The position numbers and the translations under genes were made by a program. Positions 6,439 to 17,055 of a stretch of 57,882 bases of DNA are shown in pieces. The notes under the pieces were generated by a model. The model ran no database searches, had not been told where the DNA came from, and saw only the letters and a list, made by a program, of their open reading frames with translations. The first letter of the stretch is position 1; each line of letters opens with the position of its first letter. The stretch lies in assembly GCA_905234475.1 (NCBI GenBank), contig CAJOHX010000012.1:1-57882 (forward strand), in the 5' to 3' direction. Source of the DNA: an uncultured Bacteroidales bacterium (lineage in GTDB: Bacteria > Bacteroidota > Bacteroidia > Bacteroidales > UBA932).

Positions 6439-8664
6439 ATGAGACACACGCTTCTCCCCCTCACCGCACTGCTGCTCCTCGCCGCCGCCTGCGGCCCGAA
6501 ATGGCAAGAGACCGAGGCCGACGGCTTCCGCGTCATCACCCAGCGCGGCGGCCCGACGCTTGGCGTCAGCTCCGCCACCATCCTCACGTACCAAGGCTAT
6601 GCCTTTAAGGACCTCAACCGCAACGGCACCCTCGATATCTACGAGGACTGGCGCCGTCCCGCCCTGGAGCGGGCGCAGGACCTCGCCGCGCAGCTCAGCA
6701 TCGAGGAGATCGCCGGCCTGATGCTCTACAGCGGCCACCAGGCCATCCCGGCCCCCGAAATCACGGACGCGCAGCGAAAGTTCCTCCAGGAGGACAACCT
6801 CCGCGCCGTACTCATGACCACGGTCGAGAGTCCGGAGACGGCTGCCCGGTGGAACAACAACGTCCAGGCCTTCGTGGAGGGCCTCGGCCACGGCATCCCG
6901 GCCAACAATTCCTCTGACCCGCGCAACGAGACGCAGGCCACGGCCGAGTTCAACATGGGTTCCGGCGGCAAGATTTCCCTCTGGCCCACCACCCTCGGCC
7001 TGGCCGCCACGTTCGACCCGGACATCGTCCGGGAATTCGGCCGCGTCGCTTCCGCGGAATACCGGGCCCTCGGCATCGCCACGGCCCTCAGCCCGCAGAT
7101 CGACCTAGCCACGGAGCCGCGCTGGAGCCGCTTCAACGGCACCTTCGGCGAGGATCCCGACCTGGACGTGGACATGGCCCGCGCCTATGTGGACGGCTTC
7201 CAGACCACCGACGGTGCCCCCGACGGCTGGGGCCGCGAGAGCGTCAACGCGATGATCAAGCACTGGCCCTCCGGCGGTCCGGAAGAGGGCGGCCGCGACG
7301 CCCACTTCAACTATGGCAAATACGCCGTCTACCCCGGCGGCAATTTCGAGACGCACCTGCGCCCCTTCACCGAGGGCGCCATGCACCTGGACGGCCCCAC
7401 CGGCAGCGCGACGGCCGTGATGCCCTATTATACCATCTCCTACGGCATCGATCCCTCCGGCAAGAACGTGGGCAACAGCTACAGCCTTCATATCATCTAC
7501 GACCTGCTCCGCGAGCGCTTCGGCTATGACGGCGTGGTCTGCACCGACTGGAACATCACCTACGACAACCGCGCCATCGAGGCCTTCGACGGCAAGTGCT
7601 GGGGCGTGGAGGAACTGAGCGTGGCCGAGCGCCACTACGAGGTCATCAAGGCCGGCGTGGACCAGTTCGGCGGCAACAACGACAAGGACCCCGTCCTGGA
7701 GGCCTACCGGATGTGGGAGGAGGAGTTCGGCGAGCAGGACGCCCGCGAGCGCTTCGAGCAGTCCGCCGTGCGCCTGCTGATGAATTCCTTCCGCACCGGC
7801 CTCTTCGAGAACCCTTACACCGACCCGGCCGCCGCGGCCGCCGTCGTGGGCAATGCCGAATTCATGCAGAAGGGCTACGAAGCCCAGCTCAAGTCCGTGG
7901 TCATGGTCAAGAACCACGGCCAGGCCCTGCCGAAGCAGGAGCGCCTCAAGGTCTACGTCCCCAAGCGCTTCTATCCGGTCAGCCAGGGCATGTTCGGCTT
8001 CGGGGGCGGCACCCCCGCGCGCTGGGACTATCCCGTGGACAAGGCCCTCGTGGAGAAATACTACGACTGGACGGACAACCCCGCCGAGGCTGATTTCGCC
8101 CTCGTGATGATCCAGGGGCCGCAGTCCGGCGCAGGCTATGATGTCGCGGACCGCAACAAAGGCGGCAACGGCTACGTGCCCATCAGCCTCCAGTATAGCG
8201 ATTACAAGGCAACCTATGCCCGCGAAAAGAGCATCGCCGGCGGCGACCGGCTCGAGAAATCGGCCAACCGCTCGTACAAGGGCAAGAGCGTCAAGACGCC
8301 GAACTACAGTGATCTCAAACTCGTCATGGATACGAAAAAGGCCATGGGCGGCAAGCCCGTCGTGGTCGCCGTGGCCCTCGGCCGCCCGGCCATCCCCGAG
8401 TTCGAGCCCTACGCCGACGCCATCCTCGTGACAATGGGCGTGCAGAACCAGGCCGTGCTCGACCTCGTCAGTGGCAAGGCGGAGCCCTCCGGCCTGCTGC
8501 CGATGCAGCTGCCCGCCGACATGCGCACCGTCGAGGAGCAGTACGAAGACGTCCCGCGCGACATGCGCTGCTGGGTCGACGCCGACGGCAACACCTACGA
8601 TTTCGCCTTCGGCCTGGGCTGGTCCGGCATCATCGACGACGCACGCGTCGCCAAATACAAATAG
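6439..8664 (+). CDS. Glycoside hydrolase family 3 lipoprotein
   Basis: This 741-residue lipoprotein (signal to Cys18, LLLAAAC) belongs to GH3, the exo-acting beta-glucosidases and beta-xylosidases. After an acidic DLNRNGTLDIYEDW segment (calcium-loop-like, about 55-68) comes the (beta/alpha)8 domain with the substrate-binding MIKHWPSGGPEEGGRD and the nucleophile Asp370 in GVVCTDWN. The alpha/beta sandwich domain includes SVVMVKNHGQALP and ALGRPAIPEF. It ends with FAFGLGWSG and has no clear Fn3-like extension. The ATG at 6439 is chosen because it begins the lipoprotein signal; an upstream in-frame extension looks untranslated. Outer-membrane or periplasmic location is inferred; the exact substrate cannot be read from sequence. 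Confidence 0.88.
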   Translation: MRHTLLPLTALLLLAAACGPKWQETEADGFRVITQRGGPTLGVSSATILTYQGYAFKDLNRNGTLDIYEDWRRPALERAQDLAAQLSIEEIAGLMLYSGHQAIPAPEITDAQRKFLQEDNLRAVLMTTVESPETAARWNNNVQAFVEGLGHGIPANNSSDPRNETQATAEFNMGSGGKISLWPTTLGLAATFDPDIVREFGRVASAEYRALGIATALSPQIDLATEPRWSRFNGTFGEDPDLDVDMARAYVDGFQTTDGAPDGWGRESVNAMIKHWPSGGPEEGGRDAHFNYGKYAVYPGGNFETHLRPFTEGAMHLDGPTGSATAVMPYYTISYGIDPSGKNVGNSYSLHIIYDLLRERFGYDGVVCTDWNITYDNRAIEAFDGKCWGVEELSVAERHYEVIKAGVDQFGGNNDKDPVLEAYRMWEEEFGEQDARERFEQSAVRLLMNSFRTGLFENPYTDPAAAAAVVGNAEFMQKGYEAQLKSVVMVKNHGQALPKQERLKVYVPKRFYPVSQGMFGFGGGTPARWDYPVDKALVEKYYDWTDNPAEADFALVMIQGPQSGAGYDVADRNKGGNGYVPISLQYSDYKATYAREKSIAGGDRLEKSANRSYKGKSVKTPNYSDLKLVMDTKKAMGGKPVVVAVALGRPAIPEFEPYADAILVTMGVQNQAVLDLVSGKAEPSGLLPMQLPADMRTVEEQYEDVPRDMRCWVDADGNTYDFAFGLGWSGIIDDARVAKYK

Positions 8665-8677
8665 CAATAATGGGGGT

Positions 8678-8722
8678 AAAACGTCACCCGCGTCCCGAAA
8701 ACAGGGACGCGGGTGACGTTTT
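8678..8722. terminator. Bidirectional terminator between convergent genes
   Basis: A perfect 19-bp inverted repeat (8678-8696 and 8704-8722, AAAACGTCACC... / ...GGTGACGTTTT) with a seven-base loop has A/T tracts on both sides. It serves the GH3 gene on the plus strand and the esterase pair on the minus strand. Confidence 0.9.
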
Positions 8723-8741
8723 AACCTTTTACAGACCGCCG

Positions 8742-9854
8742 CTACTTGAAAAGCAGGCGGGCGAAGGTGTTGAGGTACAGGCGCCAGTTGAACCACACGT
8801 GGCCGCCGTCGGAGGCGTAGATCGTGTGCGGCATACCGTTGCGCTCGAGGGCCTTGTCGAGAACCTCGGTGCCCGGCCAGGCGAAGTCGTCCGTACCGCA
8901 GCCGACCCAGTAGAGCTTGTAGCCGGCCTTCTTGATGCCCTGAAGCTGGGCGTCCAGCTCGTCGCTCTCACGGATGCCGCAGCTGAGCGGGCAGATGTAG
9001 TCGAACACGTCCGGATACAGGATGGTCGCGCGGGTCGTGTGGCCGCCGCCCATCGACAGGCCGGCGATGGCGCGGGAAGACTTCTTGGGGATGGCCCGGA
9101 AGTTCTTCTCGATGAAGGGGACGATCTCGGTCACGAGGCTCTTGACGTAGGCGTCAGGCTCGCTTACCTGCTTGGTCGGGAGATTCAGGGTCTGGGCGGC
9201 CTGCTGGCCGGGGTTGCCGTTCGGCATGACGACGATCATCGGCTCGGCGAGGCCCTTCTCGATGAGGTTGTCGAGGATCTGGGCGGTACGGCCCATGCTG
9301 ATCCAGGCTTCCTCGTCGCCGCCGGCGCCATGCAGGAGATACAGCACCGGATATTTCTTCTTGGGATTGGCCTCGTAGCCGTACGGGGTGTAGACGGTCA
9401 GGCGGCGGTTGATCCCGAGGATCTTGCTGTCGTACCAGGGATGGCTCACGGTGCCGCGCTGGTTGGCCTCGACGTAGTTCTCGCTGCGCTCGCCGGGGAT
9501 GATCACCATGCTGAGGAAGCGGGAGCCGTCGCGCTGCATGAGGACGTTCTGGGGGTCGTTGACGGACACGCCGTCCACGACGAAATTGTAGGTGTAGATC
9601 TCCGGACGCGGGCACGGGATCTTGACTTCCCAGACATTGTTCGCGCCCCGGCGCATATCCATCGTGGGCGTCCACGAGGTGCTGAGCTTGACATAGGTGG
9701 CGTAGTCCGCACGGAAGCGGAAGGTCACGCTGTCATTCTGGATCTCGGGGGAAACGACGCGGCCGCCACCCCGCTGGAAGTTCGCCAGTTCCTGGGCGTT
9801 GAGCGCTCCTGCGACCAGGCAGAGCGCGGAGAGAAGGACAAGGATTCTTTTCAT
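8742..9854 (-). CDS. Secreted CE1-type esterase with N-terminal CBM48-like domain (copy 1)
   Basis: This 370-residue protein has a Sec signal peptide (about 1-20, ALNA-Q). An N-terminal beta-sandwich of CBM48/isoamylase-N type (about 30-120; VTFRFRADYATYVKLS, EIYTYNFVVDG) precedes a CE1/esterase-D catalytic domain. Catalytic residues visible are Ser267 (GLSMGG), Asp322 or 323 (GTDD) and His352 (DGGHVW); LLHGAGGDE forms the oxyanion region. CBM48-CE1 proteins of Bacteroidetes are feruloyl or acetyl esterases acting on arabinoxylan. It follows copy 2 by 18 bases, so both are one transcript. It is closest in sequence to copies 3 and 4 in this window. Confidence 0.87.
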   Translation of the reverse strand: MKRILVLLSALCLVAGALNAQELANFQRGGGRVVSPEIQNDSVTFRFRADYATYVKLSTSWTPTMDMRRGANNVWEVKIPCPRPEIYTYNFVVDGVSVNDPQNVLMQRDGSRFLSMVIIPGERSENYVEANQRGTVSHPWYDSKILGINRRLTVYTPYGYEANPKKKYPVLYLLHGAGGDEEAWISMGRTAQILDNLIEKGLAEPMIVVMPNGNPGQQAAQTLNLPTKQVSEPDAYVKSLVTEIVPFIEKNFRAIPKKSSRAIAGLSMGGGHTTRATILYPDVFDYICPLSCGIRESDELDAQLQGIKKAGYKLYWVGCGTDDFAWPGTEVLDKALERNGMPHTIYASDGGHVWFNWRLYLNTFARLLFK

Positions 9855-9872
9855 TTGCTTATCAATTATGTG

Positions 9873-11069
<1,197 letters not shown>

Positions 11070-11071
11070 TC

Positions 11072-11079
11072 AACAAAAA
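11072..11079 (-). promoter_or_regulatory. Bacteroidetes -7 element (TATTTTTG) for the esterase pair
   Basis: An exact TAnnTTTG on the minus strand lies 38 bases upstream of the ATG at 11033, in the divergent spacer shared with the esterase gene at 11183. Confidence 0.5.
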
Positions 11080-11182
11080 TAAGCATTTTTTTTCATCTTT
11101 GTTCAATCTTGTTCGCAGGCGTCCTACACGCTTGCGCAAGCGCGTGATTCTTCCTTCCTTGCAGAAAAAATCCGCCCATCCC

Positions 11183-12454
11183 ATGAAAACAAAAAACTTC
11201 TTTCCCCCCATTCTGGTGCTGTTGGCGGCCTGCACCGCCCCGCAGGCCGAAGTCGAACGGATCGACCTCCACACGGCCGTCGGCGACACCGGCATGCTCG
11301 TCGAATCCATCGACATCACCGTCAAGAATCCCGCCTCCCTGCGCGGTCTCAAGGCCGAAGATTTCGACCTTGTCAACAACACCTCCGGCAGCTACATCGA
11401 CCCGGCGACCGGGCAGGCACCCGCCGCCTACACGGACGACGGCATCGTCCTGTCCCGCGACGGCGCCACCCTGCACATCGCCGTGACCCCGTTCGGCATC
11501 AACGGCCGCACCGAAGGCTGGCGCAACCGCTTCCCCTGGGAACTCGTCTGCAGCCGCGACTCCTCCCTCAACGTCACGCTCGACAAGGTCACGGAACGCC
11601 ATATCGCCGTGCTGGACGACTGCATCACCGGCAGCTTCACCTACGCCGGCCTCACCCGCGAATACATGCTGTACCTGCCCAAGGACGCCGACGGCAACGT
11701 GATCCCGAACGTCCCCCTGATGGTCTGGCAGATCGGCGGGGGCGAATACGACCGCGACCTGATGACGGCCGCCACGGCCAACCGCTGCCTGGTGTCCCTC
11801 GCCACCGAGGGCATCCCATGCGCCGCCCTGATGTTCGCCATCGCCAACCCGAACTATTCCTACAGCGCCTCCCTCTACCCGGAGAAGCTTGAACTCATCG
11901 ACCGCAACAACGCCCTGCAGATGGCTTTCATCGACACGCTCATCGCCGAGGGCAAGGTGGACGGCGGGCGCCTCTTCTGCGCCGGCGCCTCCAGCGGCGG
12001 CGGCTGCACGATGCGCTTCATGATGCAGTTCCCGGACCGTTTCAAGGCGGCCATCCCCTGCTGCCCGATGGACCCCATCGTGCCCATCCACCAGGTCAAG
12101 GAAAAATACGAAGGCCAGTTCGTGGCCGACCTGGTCAAGGCCTTCCGGGACAAGGTGTACAAATGGAACGGCACGGACATGGTCCTCTCGCCCATCGACA
12201 CGGACGCCTTCGTGAAGTTGCCGATGTATTTTGTCCACGCCTCATCCGACCAGACCTGCAAGATCACCAGTTCCTACTCCTACATTGAGGCCCGCAAGCG
12301 CCTGGGCGCACGCGAGGACCGGCTCCGCGTCTACTCCGACGAGGACCTGGCCGCCTATGGCCTCCCGCCCATGATCGCCCATTTCTCATGGGTGCCGCTG
12401 CTGGACGATTATTCGGAAGGCAGCGTGATGCGCTGGATGACCGACCAGTTCTAG
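11183..12454 (+). CDS. Lipoprotein esterase, PHB-depolymerase/LpqC-like alpha/beta hydrolase
   Basis: This 423-residue lipoprotein (LLAAC, Cys17) has an N-terminal beta-rich domain of about 130 residues (ESIDITVKNPASLRGLKAEDF, a Fn3-like fold by appearance) followed by an alpha/beta hydrolase. The nucleophile is in CAGASSGGG and a likely Asp in FVHASSDQTC; a candidate His is in MIAHFSWVP. The family removes small ester groups from polysaccharides or polyesters. The start is the ATG at 11183, which begins the lipoprotein signal. It is divergent from the esterase pair and lies upstream of the SusC/SusD operon. Confidence 0.75.
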   Translation: MKTKNFFPPILVLLAACTAPQAEVERIDLHTAVGDTGMLVESIDITVKNPASLRGLKAEDFDLVNNTSGSYIDPATGQAPAAYTDDGIVLSRDGATLHIAVTPFGINGRTEGWRNRFPWELVCSRDSSLNVTLDKVTERHIAVLDDCITGSFTYAGLTREYMLYLPKDADGNVIPNVPLMVWQIGGGEYDRDLMTAATANRCLVSLATEGIPCAALMFAIANPNYSYSASLYPEKLELIDRNNALQMAFIDTLIAEGKVDGGRLFCAGASSGGGCTMRFMMQFPDRFKAAIPCCPMDPIVPIHQVKEKYEGQFVADLVKAFRDKVYKWNGTDMVLSPIDTDAFVKLPMYFVHASSDQTCKITSSYSYIEARKRLGAREDRLRVYSDEDLAAYGLPPMIAHFSWVPLLDDYSEGSVMRWMTDQF

Positions 12455-12557
12455 CGTTTTGAACATTTGCGAAAACAAATGAACACGCCGGCGCGCACCA
12501 TCGTGCAAAACAGAAAACAATTGTACCCTGCTATACGCCCGACGGTTTTATTCTCCC

Positions 12558-12565
12558 TATTTTTG
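12558..12565 (+). promoter_or_regulatory. Bacteroidetes -7 element (TATTTTTG) for the esterase-SusC-SusD operon
   Basis: An exact TAnnTTTG lies 44 bases before the ATG at 12610. The 12455-12557 spacer also holds an inverted repeat, CATTTG (12464-12469) with CAAATG (12476-12481), which could be a weak terminator or an operator. No convincing -33 element was found. Confidence 0.55.
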
Positions 12566-12609
12566 CCATAGCTGAAAAAGGCTGAAAACCAACCATTATT
12601 ACCAACATA

Positions 12610-13791
12610 ATGAAACGTATCCTTATTACCATCGCCATTTGCCTGGCTGCCATCAGCTCGATGCAGGCCCAGGAACTTGCCAACTTCAACTTCGGCGGAC
12701 GCGGTGTCCAGGTCGTCTCCCCTGACATCCAGGGCGACAGCGTGACCTTCAACTTCCGCGCAGACTATGCCACTTACGTCAGGCTCAGCGGCTCCTGGAT
12801 GCCGAACCCTTACGGGGACAGCATCGAGATGCGCCGCGGCCAGGGCAACGTCTGGTCCGTCAAGATCCCTCTCCCGTCCCCGGAGATCTACACCTACAAT
12901 TTCATCGTGGACGGCGTGAGCGTGAACGACCCGCAGAACATCCTGGTCCAGCGCGACGGCACCCGCTTCCTCAACATGCTCATCGTCCCCGGCAAGCGGA
13001 CGGAGAACTACACGGAGGCCAACCATCGCGGCACCGTGAGCCACCCGTGGTATGACAGCAAGGTCCTCGGCATCAACCGCCGCCTGACCGTCTACACCCC
13101 GTATGGCTACGAGGCCAATCCCAAGAAGAAGTATCCTGTCCTTTACCTCCTCCATGGCGCCGGTGGCGACGAGGAAGCCTGGATCAGCATGGGCCGCACC
13201 GCCCAGATCCTCGACAACCTCATCGAGAAGGGCCTGGCCGAGCCGATGATCGTCGTCATGCCGAACGGCAACGGCAACCAGCAGGCCGCCGTGACCCTGG
13301 GCCTTCCCAACGCCCCCCAGCAGGATTGGCGCCGGATGCAGGACCAGCTCCAGAACATGCCCGAGGCCGAGCGCAACCGCATGATGAACGGCTATGTGGT
13401 GAGCCTTTGCGAGGAGATCGTCCCCTTCATCGAGAAGAATTTCCGCGTCATCGCAAAGCCTGAGGCCCGCGCCATCGCCGGCCTGTCCATGGGCGGCGGC
13501 CACACCATCACGGCCTCCAACCTCTATCCGCAGATGTTCGACTACATTTGCCCGCTGTCCGCTGCCGGCAGCTCCACCGCCGAGCAGGTCGCGACCCTCA
13601 AGAAGGCCGGCGTGAAGCTCTACTTCCTCGCCTGCGGCGACCAGGATTTCCTGTTCGAAGGCTCCAAGACGCTGGACAAGACCCTCACCGAGCAGGGCCT
13701 GGACCACATCTTCTACGTCTCCGACGGCGGTCACGTATGGGCCAACTGGCGCCTCTACCTGAACACCTTCGCCCCGATGCTGTTCAAGTAA
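12610..13791 (+). CDS. Secreted CE1-type esterase with N-terminal CBM48-like domain (copy 3)
   Basis: This 393-residue protein has a signal peptide (about 1-20), a CBM48-like domain (about 30-128) and a CE1 domain with Ser293 (GLSMGG), Asp346 (GDQD) and His375 (DGGHVW). Compared with copy 1 it has a charged helical insertion at about 234-262 (PQQDWRRMQDQL, EAERNRMMNG) between the oxyanion region and the nucleophile, a position likely to shape the substrate pocket. It is the first gene of the SusC/SusD operon, which argues that ester removal is coupled to uptake by this system. Confidence 0.87.
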   Translation: MKRILITIAICLAAISSMQAQELANFNFGGRGVQVVSPDIQGDSVTFNFRADYATYVRLSGSWMPNPYGDSIEMRRGQGNVWSVKIPLPSPEIYTYNFIVDGVSVNDPQNILVQRDGTRFLNMLIVPGKRTENYTEANHRGTVSHPWYDSKVLGINRRLTVYTPYGYEANPKKKYPVLYLLHGAGGDEEAWISMGRTAQILDNLIEKGLAEPMIVVMPNGNGNQQAAVTLGLPNAPQQDWRRMQDQLQNMPEAERNRMMNGYVVSLCEEIVPFIEKNFRVIAKPEARAIAGLSMGGGHTITASNLYPQMFDYICPLSAAGSSTAEQVATLKKAGVKLYFLACGDQDFLFEGSKTLDKTLTEQGLDHIFYVSDGGHVWANWRLYLNTFAPMLFK

Positions 13792-13853
13792 CGGCCGGAC
13801 AGGGAGATATTATATTTCCACATATAATCTACCTATTATTTAACCAAATTATC

Positions 13854-16800
13854 ATGATGAAAACCAACAGTTTGTTCAAGCGGCTGTTTTCGGTGCTCGC
13901 AGGCATTGTCCTCGGCGCAACGATGCTGTCCGCCCAAAACACCATCACGGTGAAAGGTACCGTCCTGGATCCCGCGAAGGAGCCGGTCATCGGTGCGGCC
14001 GTCATGCAGACGGGCACGACCAACGGCGCTGCCGCAGACCTCGACGGCAACTTCACAATCACCGTCCCGATGGGAGCAAGTCTCACGGTATCCGCCATCG
14101 GATACGAGACGCTGCAAGTCACAGTCACTTCCTCCACCATGAACATCACGCTTCAGGAGGAGGCCTCCGAGTTGGATGAATCCATCGTGGTCGGTTACGG
14201 CACGCAGAAGAAAGCGTCCCTGACCTCCGCCATCTCCAACATCCAGGCCGAAGACATCACCTCGACCAAGCAGACCAACCTGACCAGCTCCCTGCAGGGC
14301 AAGGTCCCCGGCCTGCAGATTCGTCAGCAGTCCGGTGCCGTGGGCTGGTTCGACGATGAGATCAGCCTCCGTGGCTATGGTGAGCCTCTCGTGATCATCG
14401 ACGGTGTGGCCCGTACCTCCAAGAGAATCAACTACTGGGGCTGGGCTTCGGACAACAATTCAGCCAGCGCCGCCCTCGCCGAACTCAACCCCGAGGACAT
14501 CGAGAGCATCTCCGTGCTGAAGGACGCCTCCGCCTCCATCTACGGTCTCAACGCCCAGAACGGCGTCATCCTCGTGACCACCAAGAAGGGCCAGATCGGC
14601 CGTCCGAGCATCTCCTACTCCAACACGCTGACCTACGGTGTGCCGACCGCCCTCCCGAAGGAGAGCGACATCGCCACCTACATGGAGGCGTTCAACGAAA
14701 TGTACCGCAACGTGCGCGGCGGTACCAGACAGTTCAGCGACGAGGAGATCGCCTACTACAAGGCCCATCCCGAGGAGAACTTCAGCTGGTACGACGCCGT
14801 GTTCAAGAACCATACGTTCAGCCAGGTGCACAATATCTCCCTGCGCGGCGGCAACCAGCAGACCCAGTACTACGTGAGCGGCAACATCACCGACCAGGAC
14901 GCCATCTACCGCGCCGACACCGGTGACTACCACCGCTACGGTCTGACCGCCAACTTCACCACGAAGCTCACGGAGAACCTCTCGTTCACCTACCAGACCA
15001 ACATCAACGTCACCGACCAGGAGATGCCGCCGGCAAACACCACGCAGAACGCGATGTACTACGGCTTCCTGACCGAGCGTACCATCCAGGCGACCCTGCG
15101 CGACGATCCCGGCAAGTTCGTCGACCCGGGTGGAGAGCACCGCAACCCGGTCGCCCTCATGACCTCCTCCGTCGCCGGTTCCAAGAAGGACTGGGCCATC
15201 ACCTTCCGTAACAACGCCGACATCAAGTACGACGCTCCCTGGCTCAAGGGTCTCAACCTGCAGGCTTCCCTCGCCTACGATGTCGTAAGCCGTATCGGCT
15301 CTACGCTGTCCCAGCACTTCCCGCTCTATGATTTCGAGACCGGGGCCCTTGCCACCTACAACCCGGACAAGAACCAGTACGACGAGAACTGGAACCAGAT
15401 GCTGACCTACTACGGACGCATCCAGGCCAACTACAACACGACCATCGCCCAGGACCACCACATCGGGGCCACCTTCGCCATGGAAGCCCAGATCCGCCAG
15501 AACCGCAGCATCGGCGCCAGCCGCCAGTTCGGTGATTTCTACACCCACGGCACCATCAACAACGGTGACTCCTCCACGGCGACCAACAGCGGCACCCGCA
15601 GCTCCAGCGCCTCCGCCGGCTACATCGGCCGCGTAAACTACGACTACAAGGGCAAGTACCTCGTCGAGCTCATGGCCCGCTACGACGGTACCTACCTCTA
15701 CGCTCCCGGCCACCGCTGGGGTCTCTTCCCGTCCTACTCCGTGGGCTGGCGCGTGTCCGAGGAGCCGTTCTTCAAGGCCATCCTCCCGAAGGTCAACAAC
15801 TTCAAGCTCCGCTGGTCCGACGGTTTCACCGGCCAGTCCCAGGGCAGCCCCTACGGCTATCTGTCCGGCTTCACCTCCACCGGCAATTACGTGTTCAACG
15901 ACGGCGGCCAGATTCCCGGCTTCGCCAACCACTCCCCGGCACAGACCATCATCTCCTGGGCCAAGGTCCGCATGATGGACTTCGGTTTCGACCTCGAGGC
16001 CTGGAGAGGCCTGCTCGGCGCCACGGTCGACTGGTACTGGCGCAGGACGTCCGGCATCGCCGCGGCTTCCACCGCCACCGTGCCTGACTTCATGGGTATC
16101 TCCCTGCCGCAGATGAACCTCAACGCCAACGAGAATGTCGGTATCGACCTGACCCTGAGCCACCGCAACCGGATCGGCGACTTCAACTACCGCGTCCAGC
16201 TCAACGGCACCTTCTCCCGTTTCCGTGCCACGTATCAGGAGACCGAGAACACCAAGATCTACTATTCTGCCCAGAATTACTACACCAGCCACATGATCGG
16301 CCGCTGGAGCAACGCCCGCGGTTCGAGCATGTACAACTGGCTGCCGGGCAACCCGCAGTTCACCTCCTGGAGCGAGATCAACGACTACAATATCTACTAC
16401 GGCAACATGGAGAACATGCGCCCGGGTATGTACATGATCGAGGACCGCAACGGTGACGGCAGCATCGACGACAAGGATCTGTACTACGTCTGGGGAGAGG
16501 GCAACGCCCCGCTTCAGTTCGGTCTGGTCTTCTCCGGCAGCTACAAGGGTTTCGACTTCAACATGACCTTCAGCGGCGCCTCCGCCGTCCGCAAGCAGGT
16601 TCCCCTGTCCGGCGGTATGGGCTACGGCTTCTTCAAGACCATGTACGACAACTACCTTGACCGCTACCATCCGGCAGATCCCAATGCAGATCCGTTCGAT
16701 CCCAACACCCAGTGGGTCGCCGGTTACTGGCCCGCCCTCACGCCTGCGACTTCCGCATACGACGCCCGCGGCACCTACAACACTTACGGCGCCAACCAGC

Positions 16801-17051
16801 CTTACACCATGGTGGACGGTACGTTCCTGCGCCTGAAGAGCCTCGAAGTCGGTTACACCTTCACACAGTCCTTCCTGCAGAAAGTCCACATCCGCTCGCT
16901 GCGCGTCTACGCCAACGGCACCAACCTGCTGACCTTCTGCAACAAGCTTCTCAAACCGTATGATCCGGAGCGTAACCAGGGCAGCTACCTCGGCATCGCC
17001 GGTACGCCGCTGATGCGTAACTTCAGCGCCGGTATCAGTGTCAACTTCTAA
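13854..17051 (+). CDS. SusC-family TonB-dependent outer membrane receptor
   Basis: This 1065-residue protein imports oligosaccharides across the outer membrane with its SusD lid. It has a signal peptide (about 1-28), an N-terminal carboxypeptidase-regulatory-like domain (about 30-112; VKGTVLDPAKEPVIGAAV, DLDGNFTITVP), a TonB box region (DESIVVGYGTQ), a plug domain with LRGYGEPLVIIDG and SVLKDASASIYG, and a long beta-barrel ending in an aromatic-type C terminus (NFSAGISVNF). The start at 13854 begins MMKTNSLF; an in-frame extension into copy 3 is not real. Four bases separate its stop from the SusD start. Confidence 0.96.
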   Translation: MMKTNSLFKRLFSVLAGIVLGATMLSAQNTITVKGTVLDPAKEPVIGAAVMQTGTTNGAAADLDGNFTITVPMGASLTVSAIGYETLQVTVTSSTMNITLQEEASELDESIVVGYGTQKKASLTSAISNIQAEDITSTKQTNLTSSLQGKVPGLQIRQQSGAVGWFDDEISLRGYGEPLVIIDGVARTSKRINYWGWASDNNSASAALAELNPEDIESISVLKDASASIYGLNAQNGVILVTTKKGQIGRPSISYSNTLTYGVPTALPKESDIATYMEAFNEMYRNVRGGTRQFSDEEIAYYKAHPEENFSWYDAVFKNHTFSQVHNISLRGGNQQTQYYVSGNITDQDAIYRADTGDYHRYGLTANFTTKLTENLSFTYQTNINVTDQEMPPANTTQNAMYYGFLTERTIQATLRDDPGKFVDPGGEHRNPVALMTSSVAGSKKDWAITFRNNADIKYDAPWLKGLNLQASLAYDVVSRIGSTLSQHFPLYDFETGALATYNPDKNQYDENWNQMLTYYGRIQANYNTTIAQDHHIGATFAMEAQIRQNRSIGASRQFGDFYTHGTINNGDSSTATNSGTRSSSASAGYIGRVNYDYKGKYLVELMARYDGTYLYAPGHRWGLFPSYSVGWRVSEEPFFKAILPKVNNFKLRWSDGFTGQSQGSPYGYLSGFTSTGNYVFNDGGQIPGFANHSPAQTIISWAKVRMMDFGFDLEAWRGLLGATVDWYWRRTSGIAAASTATVPDFMGISLPQMNLNANENVGIDLTLSHRNRIGDFNYRVQLNGTFSRFRATYQETENTKIYYSAQNYYTSHMIGRWSNARGSSMYNWLPGNPQFTSWSEINDYNIYYGNMENMRPGMYMIEDRNGDGSIDDKDLYYVWGEGNAPLQFGLVFSGSYKGFDFNMTFSGASAVRKQVPLSGGMGYGFFKTMYDNYLDRYHPADPNADPFDPNTQWVAGYWPALTPATSAYDARGTYNTYGANQPYTMVDGTFLRLKSLEVGYTFTQSFLQKVHIRSLRVYANGTNLLTFCNKLLKPYDPERNQGSYLGIAGTPLMRNFSAGISVNF

Positions 17052-17055
17052 CGAA

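Noticed and set aside
12464..12481. CATTTG...CAAATG as a terminator of the esterase at 11183
   Set aside because: Only six base pairs and no T tract; mentioned instead as a possible operator in the promoter entry.
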